DNA of 64,000 nt from an uncultured Clostridium sp. (GCA_900553125.1 USCB01000007.1:1-64000); one strand, 5' to 3'. Positions 8,810 through 21,602 are shown, counted from the first letter of the stretch. Numbers and translations: made by a program. The notes: generated from the sequence alone by a model not told the origin.

Positions 8810-10348
8810 TTGCAAAAGAAGAGTAATTTTTTAACAAAGTTTGTAAAAAAAGACTATAATAACAAACTAGAAGAAGTGCTAAGTCAAAAAGACTTCTCAG
8901 AGGAAGTAAAAAATACTTTACTTAGTATGTTCTATAAAATAGAAAATGGTTATAAAGATTACAAAAATGTAAAAAGAGAAACATTCGAAAAAAAAGAATA
9001 TATAGAAAAATTAATAAATATAGTAGACAAAGATTGCAAAAAAATCACATTTTTACCTATAAATAGTAATGAAAAAGAAGTGGTGGATAGTGAGAATCAA
9101 GAAATTAAATGTTTACCAATTGAAAATAGAATTTTATATAGTTTGGCAAAAATTCAGAAAAGAAATATTGTCGTAAAATATGTTGATGAAAGCATGGCTA
9201 AAGCTTTTTCATTTATGTTAAATACAGGTAACAATATAAATATTGTCGAGCCATTGAGGGATTTTAATGGGTTTTCATGGAATATTATAATAAATGATAT
9301 AGAAGATTTGAATTATAATTTGATTTACCAAAATATAATTTTTCTTGGAGAAAATAAATTTGTAGACAAATGGGTAAATAATTATGAACCATTAATTGAT
9401 TATTTTGAATTATTCCAAAATAAGATTGAAAAAAAATATGGTACCAAAAATAAAGATGAAATTATGAAAAAGTTGATAAGGATTTCCTTAAAATTAAAAA
9501 TGCTTTATGATAGAGAGTTTGAGATTGAAGTTATTAATAAACAAAAAGAATTTTTTAATGAAGTAATAAAACTTAAGAATAAAGAATCATATTTGGCGGA
9601 ATTGTCAAAAGAAAAGAGGCAAAAAGAAAATAAAATAAAAACATTAGACCAAATAATGAATGATAAAAATTTATTGATTGAAGAATATAATAAAAGAAAT
9701 AAAAAATTATCATTAGAGAATAAGATTTTTAGTATTCGAGTTTTGAAAAATAATTTGCAAAAAGAGAGAGAAGAAGTTTTAAAAGAAATTAAAAATTGCA
9801 ATGAAATAATGAATCCAAAGAATTTTATAAAAATCAAAAAGATGACTGAAAGAAAATTTGAATATTTTGATGATATAGAAAATTTGGAATTAAAAGATGA
9901 GGTTATAGAACTTCAAAAGAAAATTATAAAATGTATGTATTTTGAATTACAAAATATAAAAGAGAAAAATGAAATGATTGAATTTATATATAAATATAGA
10001 TATTATAATTTATTGCCAATAGAAAATAGAAAAAATATTTATGAAATTGATAAATTAAAAATGTCTTTAAATAAATTAACTAGAGCCATGATAGATAAGT
10101 CAATAGAAATGAAGGTTATTAGTAAATTGACAGAAAATCAAGAAGAAAATTATAGTATTACAGGAAAATTATTATTGCTAAAAATTATAGAATTAAAAAA
10201 TATTAATTTGAAATTGATAGAAGAAGAAAAAAAGAATTATTTAATAATTTATGATGAAGAAATTGAAGATACTAGGATAGAATTAGAGAATATAACAAAA
10301 AAAAAGCTTAAGATAGGAAATAAAAAGAAAACAAAATTGTTTATATGA
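8810..10348 (+). CDS. Hypothetical coiled-coil protein
   Basis: A 512-residue protein rich in K, E, N and I, with long predicted coiled-coil stretches around residues 240-345 and 355-400. I do not recognise a family; no catalytic motif, signal peptide or membrane span is visible. The likely start is TTG 8810, nine bases after AGAGG; there is no better ATG nearby. It lies in the same direction between ftsK and an RNA-processing metallohydrolase. Its base composition matches the surroundings. Confidence 0.6.
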   Translation: MQKKSNFLTKFVKKDYNNKLEEVLSQKDFSEEVKNTLLSMFYKIENGYKDYKNVKRETFEKKEYIEKLINIVDKDCKKITFLPINSNEKEVVDSENQEIKCLPIENRILYSLAKIQKRNIVVKYVDESMAKAFSFMLNTGNNINIVEPLRDFNGFSWNIIINDIEDLNYNLIYQNIIFLGENKFVDKWVNNYEPLIDYFELFQNKIEKKYGTKNKDEIMKKLIRISLKLKMLYDREFEIEVINKQKEFFNEVIKLKNKESYLAELSKEKRQKENKIKTLDQIMNDKNLLIEEYNKRNKKLSLENKIFSIRVLKNNLQKEREEVLKEIKNCNEIMNPKNFIKIKKMTERKFEYFDDIENLELKDEVIELQKKIIKCMYFELQNIKEKNEMIEFIYKYRYYNLLPIENRKNIYEIDKLKMSLNKLTRAMIDKSIEMKVISKLTENQEENYSITGKLLLLKIIELKNINLKLIEEEKKNYLIIYDEEIEDTRIELENITKKKLKIGNKKKTKLFI

Positions 10349-10363
10349 AGGGAGAAAAATTTT

Positions 10364-12010
10364 ATGAAAATCACATTTTTAGGAGCTGCAAAAACTGTTA
10401 CAGGTTCAAATTATTTAGTAGAAGCAGCAGGAAAAAAATTTCTAGTCGACTGTGGAATGTATCAAGGTGCGGCAGAGGATGAATTTGATAATCTTGCACC
10501 ATTTGATTTTAATGTAAATGAAATTGATTTTATGTTATTAACACATGCACATATCGACCACTCAGGGAGAATACCCAAATTATATAATGAGGGATATAGA
10601 AATCCAGTATATGCACATAAAGCAACATGTGATTTGTGTAGTTTAATGTTGCCAGACAGTGGACATATTCAAGAAATGGAAATTGAATGGAAAAACAGAA
10701 AAAGAGAAAGAAGAGGAGAAAAAGCACTTCCTCCAATGTACACAGCAGAAGATGCGGCTAGATGTTTGGAGATTTTTAAAGAAGTTAGTTATGGTCAAAT
10801 TTTAGAAATAACACCAGAAATAAAAGTCAGATTTAATGATGCAGGACACATGCTAGGTTCAAGTATTATAGAAATTTGGGTAGAAGAATGTGGCAAAACA
10901 GAAAAAATAGTATTTTCAGGCGATATTGGAAACAATGACATCCCATTACTTAGTGAACCTACAATGATAAGTGAAACAGATTATTTAGTAATGGAATCAA
11001 CTTACGGAAACCGTCTTCATATAAGAAATGATGAAAAAGCAGCATTTTTCTTGAAAATAGTTTCAGAAACTTTAAATGGTGGAGGAAATGTAGTAATCCC
11101 ATCATTTGCAGTTGGAAGAACTCAGGAAATTTTGTATGAACTAAATAAAATAAAAGAAAATACACAAGATGAAGAATTTATCAAAGAATATAAAACACTT
11201 ATGCATGCACCTGTATATGTAGATAGCCCATTGGCAATTTCCGCAACAGAGGTGTTTAGAGAAAACATGGATTTATTTGATGATGAAACAAAAGCAGAAA
11301 TTGAAAAAGGAGATAATCCACTAGAATTTCCAGGACTTCATTTTACAACAACAGCAGATGAATCAAAAGCATTAAATGAAAACAACATTCCGTCAATTAT
11401 AATATCAGCAAGTGGAATGTGTGATGTTGGAAGAATAAAACATCATTTGAAACATAATTTATGGAATCCTAAAAACACGATATTATTTGTAGGATACCAA
11501 GCTCCAGGAACACTAGGGTATAGCATAGTAAATGGAGCAAAAAAAGTAAAAATATTTGGTGAAGAAATAGCAGTAAATGCTAGAATTGAATATATAGAAG
11601 GATACTCAGGTCATGCCGACCAAGAGGGATTAATGAATTTTGTATATTCATTTAATGGTCAAAAACCTAAACATATATTTTTAATACATGGAGAAGAACA
11701 ATCTGAAGAGGCTTTAAAAGAAAAAATAGTAGATGAGGTTAAAATACCAGTTACTATACCAAGTTATGGAGAAACTTATGATGTTAAGGAAATGCCAGAG
11801 TTGTTATCAACTATTAAGACTCATAAACCTAAGACTATTAAAGCTGAAATTGTTCAAAGACTTTCTAGGTTGCAATCTCAAATTGATGATATGAAGGCTT
11901 CTGTTCAAGAAGATTTGGAAAATAATGATTTGAAAGATGAAGATATGTTCAGAATTAAAGAGAAGATGAAAGATTTAGAGCAAAGTATATTGAAAATTAT
12001 AGAAGGGTAG
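10364..12010 (+). CDS. MBL-fold RNA-processing metallohydrolase (beta-CASP type)
   Basis: A 548-residue metallo-beta-lactamase protein of the COG1236 type (CPSF-like). The zinc motif HAHIDHSGR is near residue 60; further ligand motifs are GHMLGSS near 164 and the aspartate of SGDIG near 185. The beta-CASP domain follows, with late RNA-specificity motifs such as the HADQEG and IHGE segments (about 418-445). The residues past ~465 form a charged helical tail. It is probably an RNA exo/endonuclease; the substrate is unknown. GGGAGAAAA lies before ATG 10364. Confidence 0.88.
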   Translation: MKITFLGAAKTVTGSNYLVEAAGKKFLVDCGMYQGAAEDEFDNLAPFDFNVNEIDFMLLTHAHIDHSGRIPKLYNEGYRNPVYAHKATCDLCSLMLPDSGHIQEMEIEWKNRKRERRGEKALPPMYTAEDAARCLEIFKEVSYGQILEITPEIKVRFNDAGHMLGSSIIEIWVEECGKTEKIVFSGDIGNNDIPLLSEPTMISETDYLVMESTYGNRLHIRNDEKAAFFLKIVSETLNGGGNVVIPSFAVGRTQEILYELNKIKENTQDEEFIKEYKTLMHAPVYVDSPLAISATEVFRENMDLFDDETKAEIEKGDNPLEFPGLHFTTTADESKALNENNIPSIIISASGMCDVGRIKHHLKHNLWNPKNTILFVGYQAPGTLGYSIVNGAKKVKIFGEEIAVNARIEYIEGYSGHADQEGLMNFVYSFNGQKPKHIFLIHGEEQSEEALKEKIVDEVKIPVTIPSYGETYDVKEMPELLSTIKTHKPKTIKAEIVQRLSRLQSQIDDMKASVQEDLENNDLKDEDMFRIKEKMKDLEQSILKIIEG

Positions 12011-12018
12011 GCGACTAC

Positions 12019-12099
12019 CGCTGGTGGGACCATTGGGGTCGGTTCTTTTTGGCCCATAAATGGGACCAAAAAGAACCGACCCCAATGGTCCCACCAGCG
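12019..12099. repeat. Long palindromic repeat, GGGGTCGGTTCTTTTT type
   Basis: Arms of about 38 bp (CGCTGGTGGGACCATTGG at the left outer end) pair around a TAAA loop. Located right after the metallohydrolase stop. It belongs to the dispersed palindrome family of this window and could end transcription. Confidence 0.85.
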
Positions 12100-12136
12100 A
12101 CACAAGATATTACCTAAAACGAAAGGATAAAATAAA

Positions 12137-14032
12137 ATGGAAAAATACTTAAATGAAGCAATAATAGGAAACAAAAATGTACTAGCAACATTTACAGGAA
12201 AAGGAGAGCTACAAAGACTATACTTCCCAGGAAGAAGTATAAGGCAATATATAGACTTCAGTCATGTTGGAGTAAAAATAAATGATTCAGATTTAATCTA
12301 TTTACATGATGATATAAACAACATATATAAACAATACTATGACATAGATACAAACATATTAAATACAGAAATAACAAATACTTATTTTGAATTAAAAATT
12401 CTACAGACAGATTTTGTTCCTATAAAAGAAAATGTATTAGTAAGAAGATACACATTAATAAATGAAAATACAATAGACCTTAATATAAAGTTTTTAATAC
12501 ATCAAGGAATACTATCAAGTACAAATAATTTTGTGGGATGTAAAGAAATTGATAATGGAATGGTACAATATGCACATGATTTTATGATATCAACATTTAG
12601 TAAAGAACAAAAAACATTATCACACCAAATTCATGGAAGTTGGAACAATATAAAATCAGGTGAAATTTGGGACAAAGATTATATAGGAATGTCAAACGAA
12701 TCTTCAATTTCATATGACTTAGAAGTAATAAGACCAGGAGAGAAAAAGCAGATTGATATATGTGTTTTATTAGAGCCACAACCAAAAATCATGGCAGATT
12801 TTGAAACAGAAATAGAAAGAATAAGAAGAATAGATTTTAATTCTGAATACACAAAAACAAAAGCATATTGGAGAAAATATGTAAAATCACATGATAAATT
12901 AAATATGAGAGAACCTAAAAGTAGTTATGAAGAAAAACTAGCAGATATTTATTATAGGACGATATTATTATTTCCACTATTGACAAATTCAGAAACAGGA
13001 GGAATAATTGCATCTGCTGAAATTGACGAAAACTTTACAAAATGTGGAAGATATGCATACACTTGGCCAAGAGATGCAGTATTTATTAATAAAGCAATGG
13101 ATATTTTAGGAATGGATGAGGAAGTTGATAGATTTTATAAAGTATTTTGCAAAAAAACACAGAGCAAAAATGGAATGTGGGAGCAAAGATTTTTTTCAGA
13201 TGGCAAATTAGCTCCATGTTGGGGATATCAAGTTGATGAAACTGCAAGTGTAGTATATGGAGTATATTCACATTATCAATATACAAAAGATGAGAAATTT
13301 TTAAAAGAAACATTATCGATGTGTGAAAAAGCAATAGATTTTTTGAAGAGATATGTTAAAGATATATTGGAGAGAACAAACAAATATCACGTAAGTTATG
13401 ATTTATGGGAAATGTGTGAGGGCATTCATTTATATTCACTTTCTTGCATATATGCTGCTTTTGAATCAATATTAAAAATATATAAGGCTTTAGGGAAAAA
13501 TGTATCTGATTTTGAAAATAATAGGTTAAAAGATGAAAAAATTCAAAAATCAAAGTTAGAAATAGAAAGACTTTTAGTTGAAATTAAAAAATATATAGAT
13601 GAAAATATGTATGATGAAGAAAAAAAATCTTATGTAAGAAATGTAGAAGATAAAAAGATGGATATAAGTATAGTGGGGGCAGTTACACCATTTAATGTAT
13701 TTACGCCAAAAGAAAAAAATGTGTTAAACACAATAGAAAGAATAAACTTGAGTTTACGTACATATACAGGTGGATTCCAAAGATTTGAAGGAGACCATTA
13801 TATGAATGGAAATCCTTGGCCAATTGCAAATATGTGGATGACTTTATACTATTTAGAAAAAGGTGAAAAAACAAAAGCAAAAGAAACATTTGACTTTGTT
13901 GTAAAGACAGTAAGTAAATTAAATTTCATAGGTGAACAAGTAGATAATAACAATTTAATGGCAAATTGGGTTATTGGTCTTGGATGGAGCCATGCGATGT
14001 TCATATTAGTTTTGGAACAAATATTGAGGTAA
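12137..14032 (+). CDS. Glycoside hydrolase family 15 protein
   Basis: A 631-residue protein with the bacterial GH15 layout: an N-terminal beta-sandwich domain (about 1-250) and a C-terminal (alpha/alpha)6 barrel. Typical barrel motifs are YAYTWPRDAVF near residue 303, WEQRFFSDGKLAPCWGYQ near 350 and the late GLGWSHA near 615. GH15 enzymes are glucoamylases, glucodextranases or trehalases that release glucose from alpha-glucans or trehalose. No signal peptide is seen, so it should act in the cytoplasm, for example on storage glucan. AAAGGAT lies before ATG 12137. Confidence 0.88.
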   Translation: MEKYLNEAIIGNKNVLATFTGKGELQRLYFPGRSIRQYIDFSHVGVKINDSDLIYLHDDINNIYKQYYDIDTNILNTEITNTYFELKILQTDFVPIKENVLVRRYTLINENTIDLNIKFLIHQGILSSTNNFVGCKEIDNGMVQYAHDFMISTFSKEQKTLSHQIHGSWNNIKSGEIWDKDYIGMSNESSISYDLEVIRPGEKKQIDICVLLEPQPKIMADFETEIERIRRIDFNSEYTKTKAYWRKYVKSHDKLNMREPKSSYEEKLADIYYRTILLFPLLTNSETGGIIASAEIDENFTKCGRYAYTWPRDAVFINKAMDILGMDEEVDRFYKVFCKKTQSKNGMWEQRFFSDGKLAPCWGYQVDETASVVYGVYSHYQYTKDEKFLKETLSMCEKAIDFLKRYVKDILERTNKYHVSYDLWEMCEGIHLYSLSCIYAAFESILKIYKALGKNVSDFENNRLKDEKIQKSKLEIERLLVEIKKYIDENMYDEEKKSYVRNVEDKKMDISIVGAVTPFNVFTPKEKNVLNTIERINLSLRTYTGGFQRFEGDHYMNGNPWPIANMWMTLYYLEKGEKTKAKETFDFVVKTVSKLNFIGEQVDNNNLMANWVIGLGWSHAMFILVLEQILR

Positions 14033-14048
14033 GAAGGAGGCTTTCTTT

Positions 14049-14540
14049 ATGTTAAAAAAAGATAAAGGAATAACAATAATCTCTTTAGTAATTACTGTAA
14101 TTATTTTAGTTGTTTTAGGTTCTATTGCCACATATAGCGGAGTTTCTACTGTAAAGGAATCACATTTTTACAATGGAGTTCAGCAAATGAAAATAATGCA
14201 ATCAAAAGTAAATGAATGGTATGAACAAAAAAAAGATGGTAATACGACTGAATGGGATAAAGGGCAAAAAATGAATGAGATTAGCAATTTAGACCAATGT
14301 ACAAAAGCTTTTTATAGTGTAAAACAATCAGGGAATCCTGGCAAGATTGAAAAATATAGATATTTTAGCAAGGAATGTATAACTAATGATTTGAGTATAG
14401 ATGGAATAACATATGATTTTATGATAAATGTAGAAAATAGATATGTTATATTAGTTGATGGAATTGAAAGAGATAATAAAACATATTATTATTTAGGAGA
14501 AATTGATGGAGAACAGTATAATGTAGATTATACAGAATAA
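14049..14540 (+). CDS. Type IV pilin-like protein
   Basis: A 163-residue protein with a short basic leader (MLKKDKG) followed by ITIISLVITVIILVVLGSI, a prepilin-type cleavage/assembly helix in the degenerate form common in Clostridia, where the usual E5 is not present. The rest (about 35-163) is a soluble domain of unknown role. The gene starts 16 bp after the GH15 stop with AAGGAGG. The same N-terminal signature recurs in the large protein at 62864. Confidence 0.7.
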   Translation: MLKKDKGITIISLVITVIILVVLGSIATYSGVSTVKESHFYNGVQQMKIMQSKVNEWYEQKKDGNTTEWDKGQKMNEISNLDQCTKAFYSVKQSGNPGKIEKYRYFSKECITNDLSIDGITYDFMINVENRYVILVDGIERDNKTYYYLGEIDGEQYNVDYTE

Positions 14541-14567
14541 AATGAAATAAAAAAGGAGTAGAAAAAA

Positions 14568-15377
14568 ATGACAGATATAATACATGCGTTAATTTTGGGT
14601 ATAGTTCAAGGATTAACTGAATTTTTACCAGTGTCAAGTTCGGCACATTTAAATTTATTTCCATGGGTGTTTGGATGGGAAACGATATCAGATTCGTTTG
14701 ATGTTGCACTTCACTTAGGAACACTTTTGGCAATAATATTATTCTTTTACAAAGATTGGATAAAATTAATAAAAGGTGGATATAACCAAGTAGTTCACAA
14801 GAAAAAAACAACAGATGGAAGAATGTTTTGGTACATAGTTTTTGCAACAATTCCAGCAGGAATATTAAGTTTAATATTAGATAAAATATCAGAAAAAATT
14901 ATAGGTGATAACTTAAATGTAGAAATGCTAATAATTGCTATAACATTAATTGTAATGGGTATAATTTTATATGTTGTGGATAAAAAAGCAAAATCAAATG
15001 TAAAATATGAAAAAATAACTTTTAAACAATCTATGCTAATTGGTATATCACAAGCTTTTGCTGCAGCCTTTCCAGGAGTTTCACGTTCTGGAATTACAAT
15101 GACAGTTGCAAGAGCCTTAAATATTGATAGAGAATCAGCTGCTAAATATTCATTTATGTTAGCTGCACCTATTACATTTGCAGCAGTTGTGTTTGATTTG
15201 GCAAACTTTACTTTCGGATTACCTTTCTTAGTTGGTGTAATTGCAAGCTTTATTGTTGGTGTTTTAATTATAAAATTCTTGCTTGATTATTTGAAAAAAG
15301 GTAGCTTTAAAGTGTTTGCTATTTATAGAGTAATTATTGGAATAATTGTTATTGGGTTGTTCTTTACAAGAATGTAG
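14568..15377 (+). CDS. uppP: Undecaprenyl-diphosphatase UppP
   Basis: A 269-residue polytopic membrane protein that recycles the undecaprenyl lipid carrier of cell-wall synthesis. The two family motifs are present: GLTEFLPVSSSAHL near residue 15 and PGVSRSGITMT near 170. About seven membrane helices are visible and the length is normal. AAAAGGAG lies before ATG 14568. Confidence 0.95.
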   Translation: MTDIIHALILGIVQGLTEFLPVSSSAHLNLFPWVFGWETISDSFDVALHLGTLLAIILFFYKDWIKLIKGGYNQVVHKKKTTDGRMFWYIVFATIPAGILSLILDKISEKIIGDNLNVEMLIIAITLIVMGIILYVVDKKAKSNVKYEKITFKQSMLIGISQAFAAAFPGVSRSGITMTVARALNIDRESAAKYSFMLAAPITFAAVVFDLANFTFGLPFLVGVIASFIVGVLIIKFLLDYLKKGSFKVFAIYRVIIGIIVIGLFFTRM

Positions 15378-15620
15378 TTTGTCGAATTTTGTCAAACGAT
15401 TTTTGGAAAAGATTTGAAAAAAGTATTGCAAAAATTTTTATTTTTAGTATAATAGAAGTATAAATTCGTATTCATAATTTAACCAATGAAGGTGAAAATT
15501 AGAGGGTACACAAAGTACCCAAAAACAAAAAAACGGTATCCTGGTGGAAGATACCGTTTTTCTTTAATGGAAAAAATCCATTATACAACAAAAATCCCCA
15601 AACATTTGTCGAACCGTGTC
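15378..15620. promoter_or_regulatory. Solo convergent-promoter element (toxin-less cassette A)
   Basis: On the plus strand two 0A-like boxes 10 bp apart (TTTGTCGAA at 15378, TTTGTCAAA at 15388) precede TTGCAA 15426-15431 and TATAAT 15448-15453. On the minus strand TATAAT (complement of 15580-15585) has 0A-like boxes upstream (TTTGTCGAA near 15605). Both promoters point to one hairpin at about 15533-15562 with T runs on both sides. The upstream box and promoter match the cassettes at 47.1 and 52.1 kb, but no peptide ORF remains. It fills the uppP-groES gap. Confidence 0.6.
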
Positions 15621-15653
15621 GATGAAAAATAAAAATTTTTTAGCAAATACCTA

Positions 15654-16012
<359 letters not shown>

Positions 16013-16046
16013 TAAAAAGGTTTATAGGTAGCCTATAAAAACCTAA

Positions 16047-17708
<1,662 letters not shown>

Positions 17709-17715
17709 AAATAAA

Positions 17716-17757
17716 AAAACAAGCAATTTGCATTAAAACAAATTGCTTGTTTTTTGA
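17716..17757 (+). terminator. Terminator after groEL
   Basis: AAACAAGCAATTTG/CAAATTGCTTGTTT hairpin followed by Ts. Confidence 0.88.
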
Positions 17758-17821
17758 TAAATCTCTTGATTTTTATACTAATGTGTACTAAAATAGGTAC
17801 ATAAAAAGAAGAAAAAAGTTT

Positions 17822-18082
17822 TTATGCTTCATAGTATTTATCAGTATCAGAATATAAATCATTTAAAGTTATATTTAAAACCTTACAAAAAGCAAGAGCC
17901 TCAAAGTCTTTAACCGTTTTTTTGCCATATTCAATTTCGTATATATCGCAAATATACATAGTTACACCTAACAAATCAAGCTTTTTGCATAATTCTGGCT
18001 GAGAAATTTTTTGCTGTTTTCGGTATTTCCTTAAATTTTTTCCGATTATATTTAGATTTCCATTTAGTGTTTTTACTTTCAT
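17822..18082 (-). CDS. XRE-family transcriptional regulator
   Basis: An 86-residue single-domain DNA-binding protein. A Cro/C1-type helix-turn-helix is seen at about residues 14-70 (NLRKYRKQQKISQPELCKKL, then a second helix and the usual IYEIEYGKK turn). It carries no sensor domain. Upstream, about 70 bp from the start codon, lies a perfect 19-bp palindrome that may be its operator. It is divergent from the broken helicase. An arginine here is coded CGA, showing that CGN codons other than CGG are used. Confidence 0.8.
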   Translation of the reverse strand: MKVKTLNGNLNIIGKNLRKYRKQQKISQPELCKKLDLLGVTMYICDIYEIEYGKKTVKDFEALAFCKVLNITLNDLYSDTDKYYEA

Positions 18083-18150
18083 ATTTTTTACCTCGATTAT
18101 TATTAAATTTAAAGTTTAATTCAAATTTTATAATAAATAGTTCAAACACG

Positions 18151-18169
18151 TTACAGTATCATACTGTAA
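18151..18169. promoter_or_regulatory. 19-bp perfect palindrome, candidate XRE operator
   Basis: TTACAGTAT, C, ATACTGTAA. It lies in the divergent region between the XRE gene and the helicase remnant (18083-18371), which otherwise holds only AT-rich DNA. Confidence 0.55.
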
Positions 18170-18371
18170 ATGTTATATTTTTATGTCATTAATAATAAAA
18201 ATTCGATTATTTTATATTTAAAGAAATAATAATTATTTTATAATGAATTAAATTCCAGAAAATATAGTTGTAACTCATTATAAAATCTAAAACTATAGTA
18301 TTATTTGTTGAGAAAAAAGAAATTTTATGATATAAAATAAATAGTATAATCAGATGTAACATAGGAAAATT

Positions 18372-21300
18372 ATGAAGAAAACTGATGTTAAAAATGGAGT
18401 AATAATGGACGTAAATAAATATTTAGTAATTATAAAAAATGAAGATAAAACAGAAGATATTGTTAGTTATGAAAATAATAAAAATCTTATAAATATAAAA
18501 TATAAAAACTCAGAAAAAGTATATACTTATTCAAAAAGTGACTTCAAACTATATAAGAACCCTAATGAAATAAATATAAAAGACAAAAAAATAATTTTAA
18601 ATCAAGGGTATGTATATAATATTATAAAAATATTAAAATTTGAAAGTATTTGTAAAATCTTTTTTAAAGACGGTACATATATTGTGGTTTCTGCATATAA
18701 TTTACAATTAGTAAAAAATGATGAGCCTCAAGCATTATCAATAAATAAATTTGATTACTATAAGGAAATTTCTGAGGTTGTAAGTGTAAAAACAGAAAGT
18801 GGAAAATCAATACTTACAGAGGAATATGAAGAAATTAATTTTATATCTAAAGATACGGCTTTATATAAATATTTAAATCCTAAAAAAGGCATAAAAAAGA
18901 TGAATAAGGAGTTAAGTGATATTATCTTTCCTTTTGGAGCAAATAAGTCACAATTTCAAGCAGTAAAAAATGCTATGAGTAACCAAATAAGTATAATAGA
19001 AGGACCACCGGGGACAGGAAAAACTCAAACAATATTAAATATAATTGCAAATATAGTAAAAAATGGACAAACAGTTGCAGTTGTTTCAAACAATAATGCT
19101 GCAACAGATAATGTATATGAAAAATTACAAAAATATAATTTGGATTATCTATGTGCAAGATTAGGAAATAGGGAAAATAGAAAAGAATTTATATATAATC
19201 AAACAGGAAAATATCCTATATTTGAAGAAGAGTTGGAAAACGAAGATTTTATACAAAATGAAATATTAGAACTAAATCAAAATATTACGAATATGTTTGA
19301 CATTCAAAATGACATAGCTAAATTAAAAGAAGAATTAAATGAGATAAAACTACAACATCAATATTTTAATAAACATCATGAGAATAATACAAACATTCCT
19401 AAAATTAGAAGCATAAAAAATATAACATCTAAAAAAATAATGAAATTGAAAGTGGAATATGAAGAGTTACCAAAAGCAAATCTATGGTTTAGAATAAAAT
19501 CTCAATTTTTATATGGAATAGGAACAAGAGAGTTTTATAATAGAAAGAGAGAAGATATAATAAATTGTTATAATAGAGTATTTTTTATAGTAAAAGAAAT
19601 GGAATTAGAAAATACAATAAAAAATAAAAATAAACAATTAAAACAATTTGGGGATAACAAGTTGAATATATTAGTAGATGATTCTATGAAAATATTAAAT
19701 GAGTATATTATAATGGACGAATCATCACAGGTAGATTTAATTACAGGGGTTTTAGCTTTATCTGTAGCAAAAAATGCTGTAATTGTAGGAGATTTAAAAC
19801 AATTACCTAATGTTATTACAACAGATAATAAAAAAAATACAAGAAATTTCAAGAAAATATATGATACCAAATAATTATGACTATTTACAACATAGTTTTT
19901 TGTCATCTGTAAGTAATGCAATAACAGATGCACCAAGGAAATTATTACAAGAGCATTATAGATGTCATCCAAAAATCATAGAATTTTGTAATAAAAAATT
20001 TTACGATGGGAATTTGATAATAATGACTGAAGATAAAGGAGAAAAAATGTTCTGGAGGCATATATTTCAGCAAAAGGTAATCATGCTAGAGGGCATAAGA
20101 ATATTAGACAAATAGATATTATAGAGGAAGAAATTGTACCAAATCTTACAGAAGAGATAAATATAAGAGATATAGGGGTGATTTCTCCATATAGAGAACA
20201 AAAGAAAGAATTGGAAACGAGATTTGGAACAGAACTAAAGGTTGATACAGTACATAAATTTCAAGGGAGAGAAGAACAAGCAATAATATTAACAACGGTA
20301 GATAATTAAATAGGAGAATTTCTTGATGATCCTAAAATGTTAAATGTTGCTGTAACAAGAGCAAAAAGATTTTTAAGAGTAGTTGTATCAGATAATGAAA
20401 ATAATGTTGGTACTAATATAGATGATTTAATAAAATATATTCAATATAACAATTTTGAAGTAATCGAAAGTAAAACAAAATCAATATATGATATGCTATA
20501 TAAGGAAAATAGAAAGCAACGTATGGAATATTTGAAGAATAAAAATAGAATATCTGATTATGATTCAGAGAATCTAACATATAACTTGATAGAGGAAGTT
20601 ATAAAAGAAAATAATTTTGATAATTTGGATATAGTTGTTCATATCCCATTGATAGATGTTTTAGCAAATCAGGATTTATTAAATGAAGAAGAAAAATTGT
20701 ATACAAATAATGATTGGACACATATTGATTTTGTAATATTTAATAAAATGGATAAAAAAATGATTTTAGCTGTAGAGGTTGATGGGTATTATTATCATAA
20801 AGAAGGAACGAAACAACAAGAAAGGGATAAATTGAAAGATAAGATACTAGAGAAATATGATGTTCCATTTGATATTGATGGATATATCATCTCAATTGAT
20901 ACTGGAAAAATAGATTCTGATTATATGAACACAAAATTTGAAAAATATCTAAGAGAATTAAATCAAGAAAATATAAGTGAAGAGGAATTGGAAAAGGCAT
21001 TAAACGAATTACATAGGTCATATTCATCTTTAAGTCAAACAGAACAGAAATATGCTCAGATATTTATTCACGATATACAAAGTGGAGGAGTTAGTATTGA
21101 AAAGGGGAGAACCTTTAGAGAATATATAACAGAATATATGCATAATGCAGAAATTGATCAAATCAGAAAAGTCGCGGAAATTTTTGGACTAGATGAAGAA
21201 AAATTAAGAAATATAATAAATTTGAAAGTAAATGAAAATAATATAAATGCTTTTGGAAGATTTGATGAGTTACTAAAAAGTGTTGACATGGAAAAAGCAA

Positions 21301-21431
21301 AGAATTATTTAGAAAAGATATCTAATAGAGAATTATCAATGTTTGATGTAAATATTGAAATTGGAGAATTATTGAGAAAATTCATTTTGAGTAATGAATT
21401 TGATATTGATGACTATAAACTTAATATATAA
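18372..21431 (+). pseudogene. Superfamily I DNA/RNA helicase, decayed
   Basis: A remnant of a UvrD/Dna2-like (AAA_11/AAA_12) helicase. Walker A GPPGTGKTQT is near residue 215, the DESSQVD motif follows, and the third part keeps VAVTRAKR and a nuclease-like FVIFNKMDKK-EVDGYYYH region. The frame is broken three times: one extra A in an eight-A run near 19838, one missing A in a six-A run near 20047, and a TAA replacing an expected glutamate codon near 20309. None of these involves CGG. It looks like ordinary decay, in contrast with the CGG genes. Confidence 0.85.
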
Positions 21432-21437
21432 GGGAAA

Positions 21438-21469
21438 ACAAGGCACTTTAAATGGTGTCTTGTTTTTTA
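21438..21469 (+). terminator. Terminator after helicase remnant
   Basis: CAAGGCAC/GGTGTCTTG stem followed by TTTTTT. Confidence 0.75.
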
Positions 21470-21526
21470 GAATTATACATCTATTAACAATATTTAAAAA
21501 TTTTTTTAATTTTTTTCAAAAAACAC

Positions 21527-21555
21527 TTGCAAAATAATAAGAAGTGTATTAGAAT
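21527..21555 (+). promoter_or_regulatory. mraZ promoter
   Basis: TTGCAA 21527-21532 and TAGAAT 21550-21555 with 17-bp spacing. Confidence 0.6.
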
Positions 21556-21562
21556 TTAATCG

Positions 21563-21591
21563 AAGTGGAAAAAAGTGGTACAAAGTGGGGT
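21563..21591 (+). promoter_or_regulatory. MraZ operator repeats
   Basis: Three direct AAGTGG units start at 21563, 21573 and 21583, exactly 10 bp apart, between the -10 box and the mraZ start. MraZ is known to bind such tandem GTGG-containing repeats ahead of its own operon, so autoregulation is likely. Confidence 0.75.
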
Positions 21592-21602
21592 GAAATTTAA
21601 CA

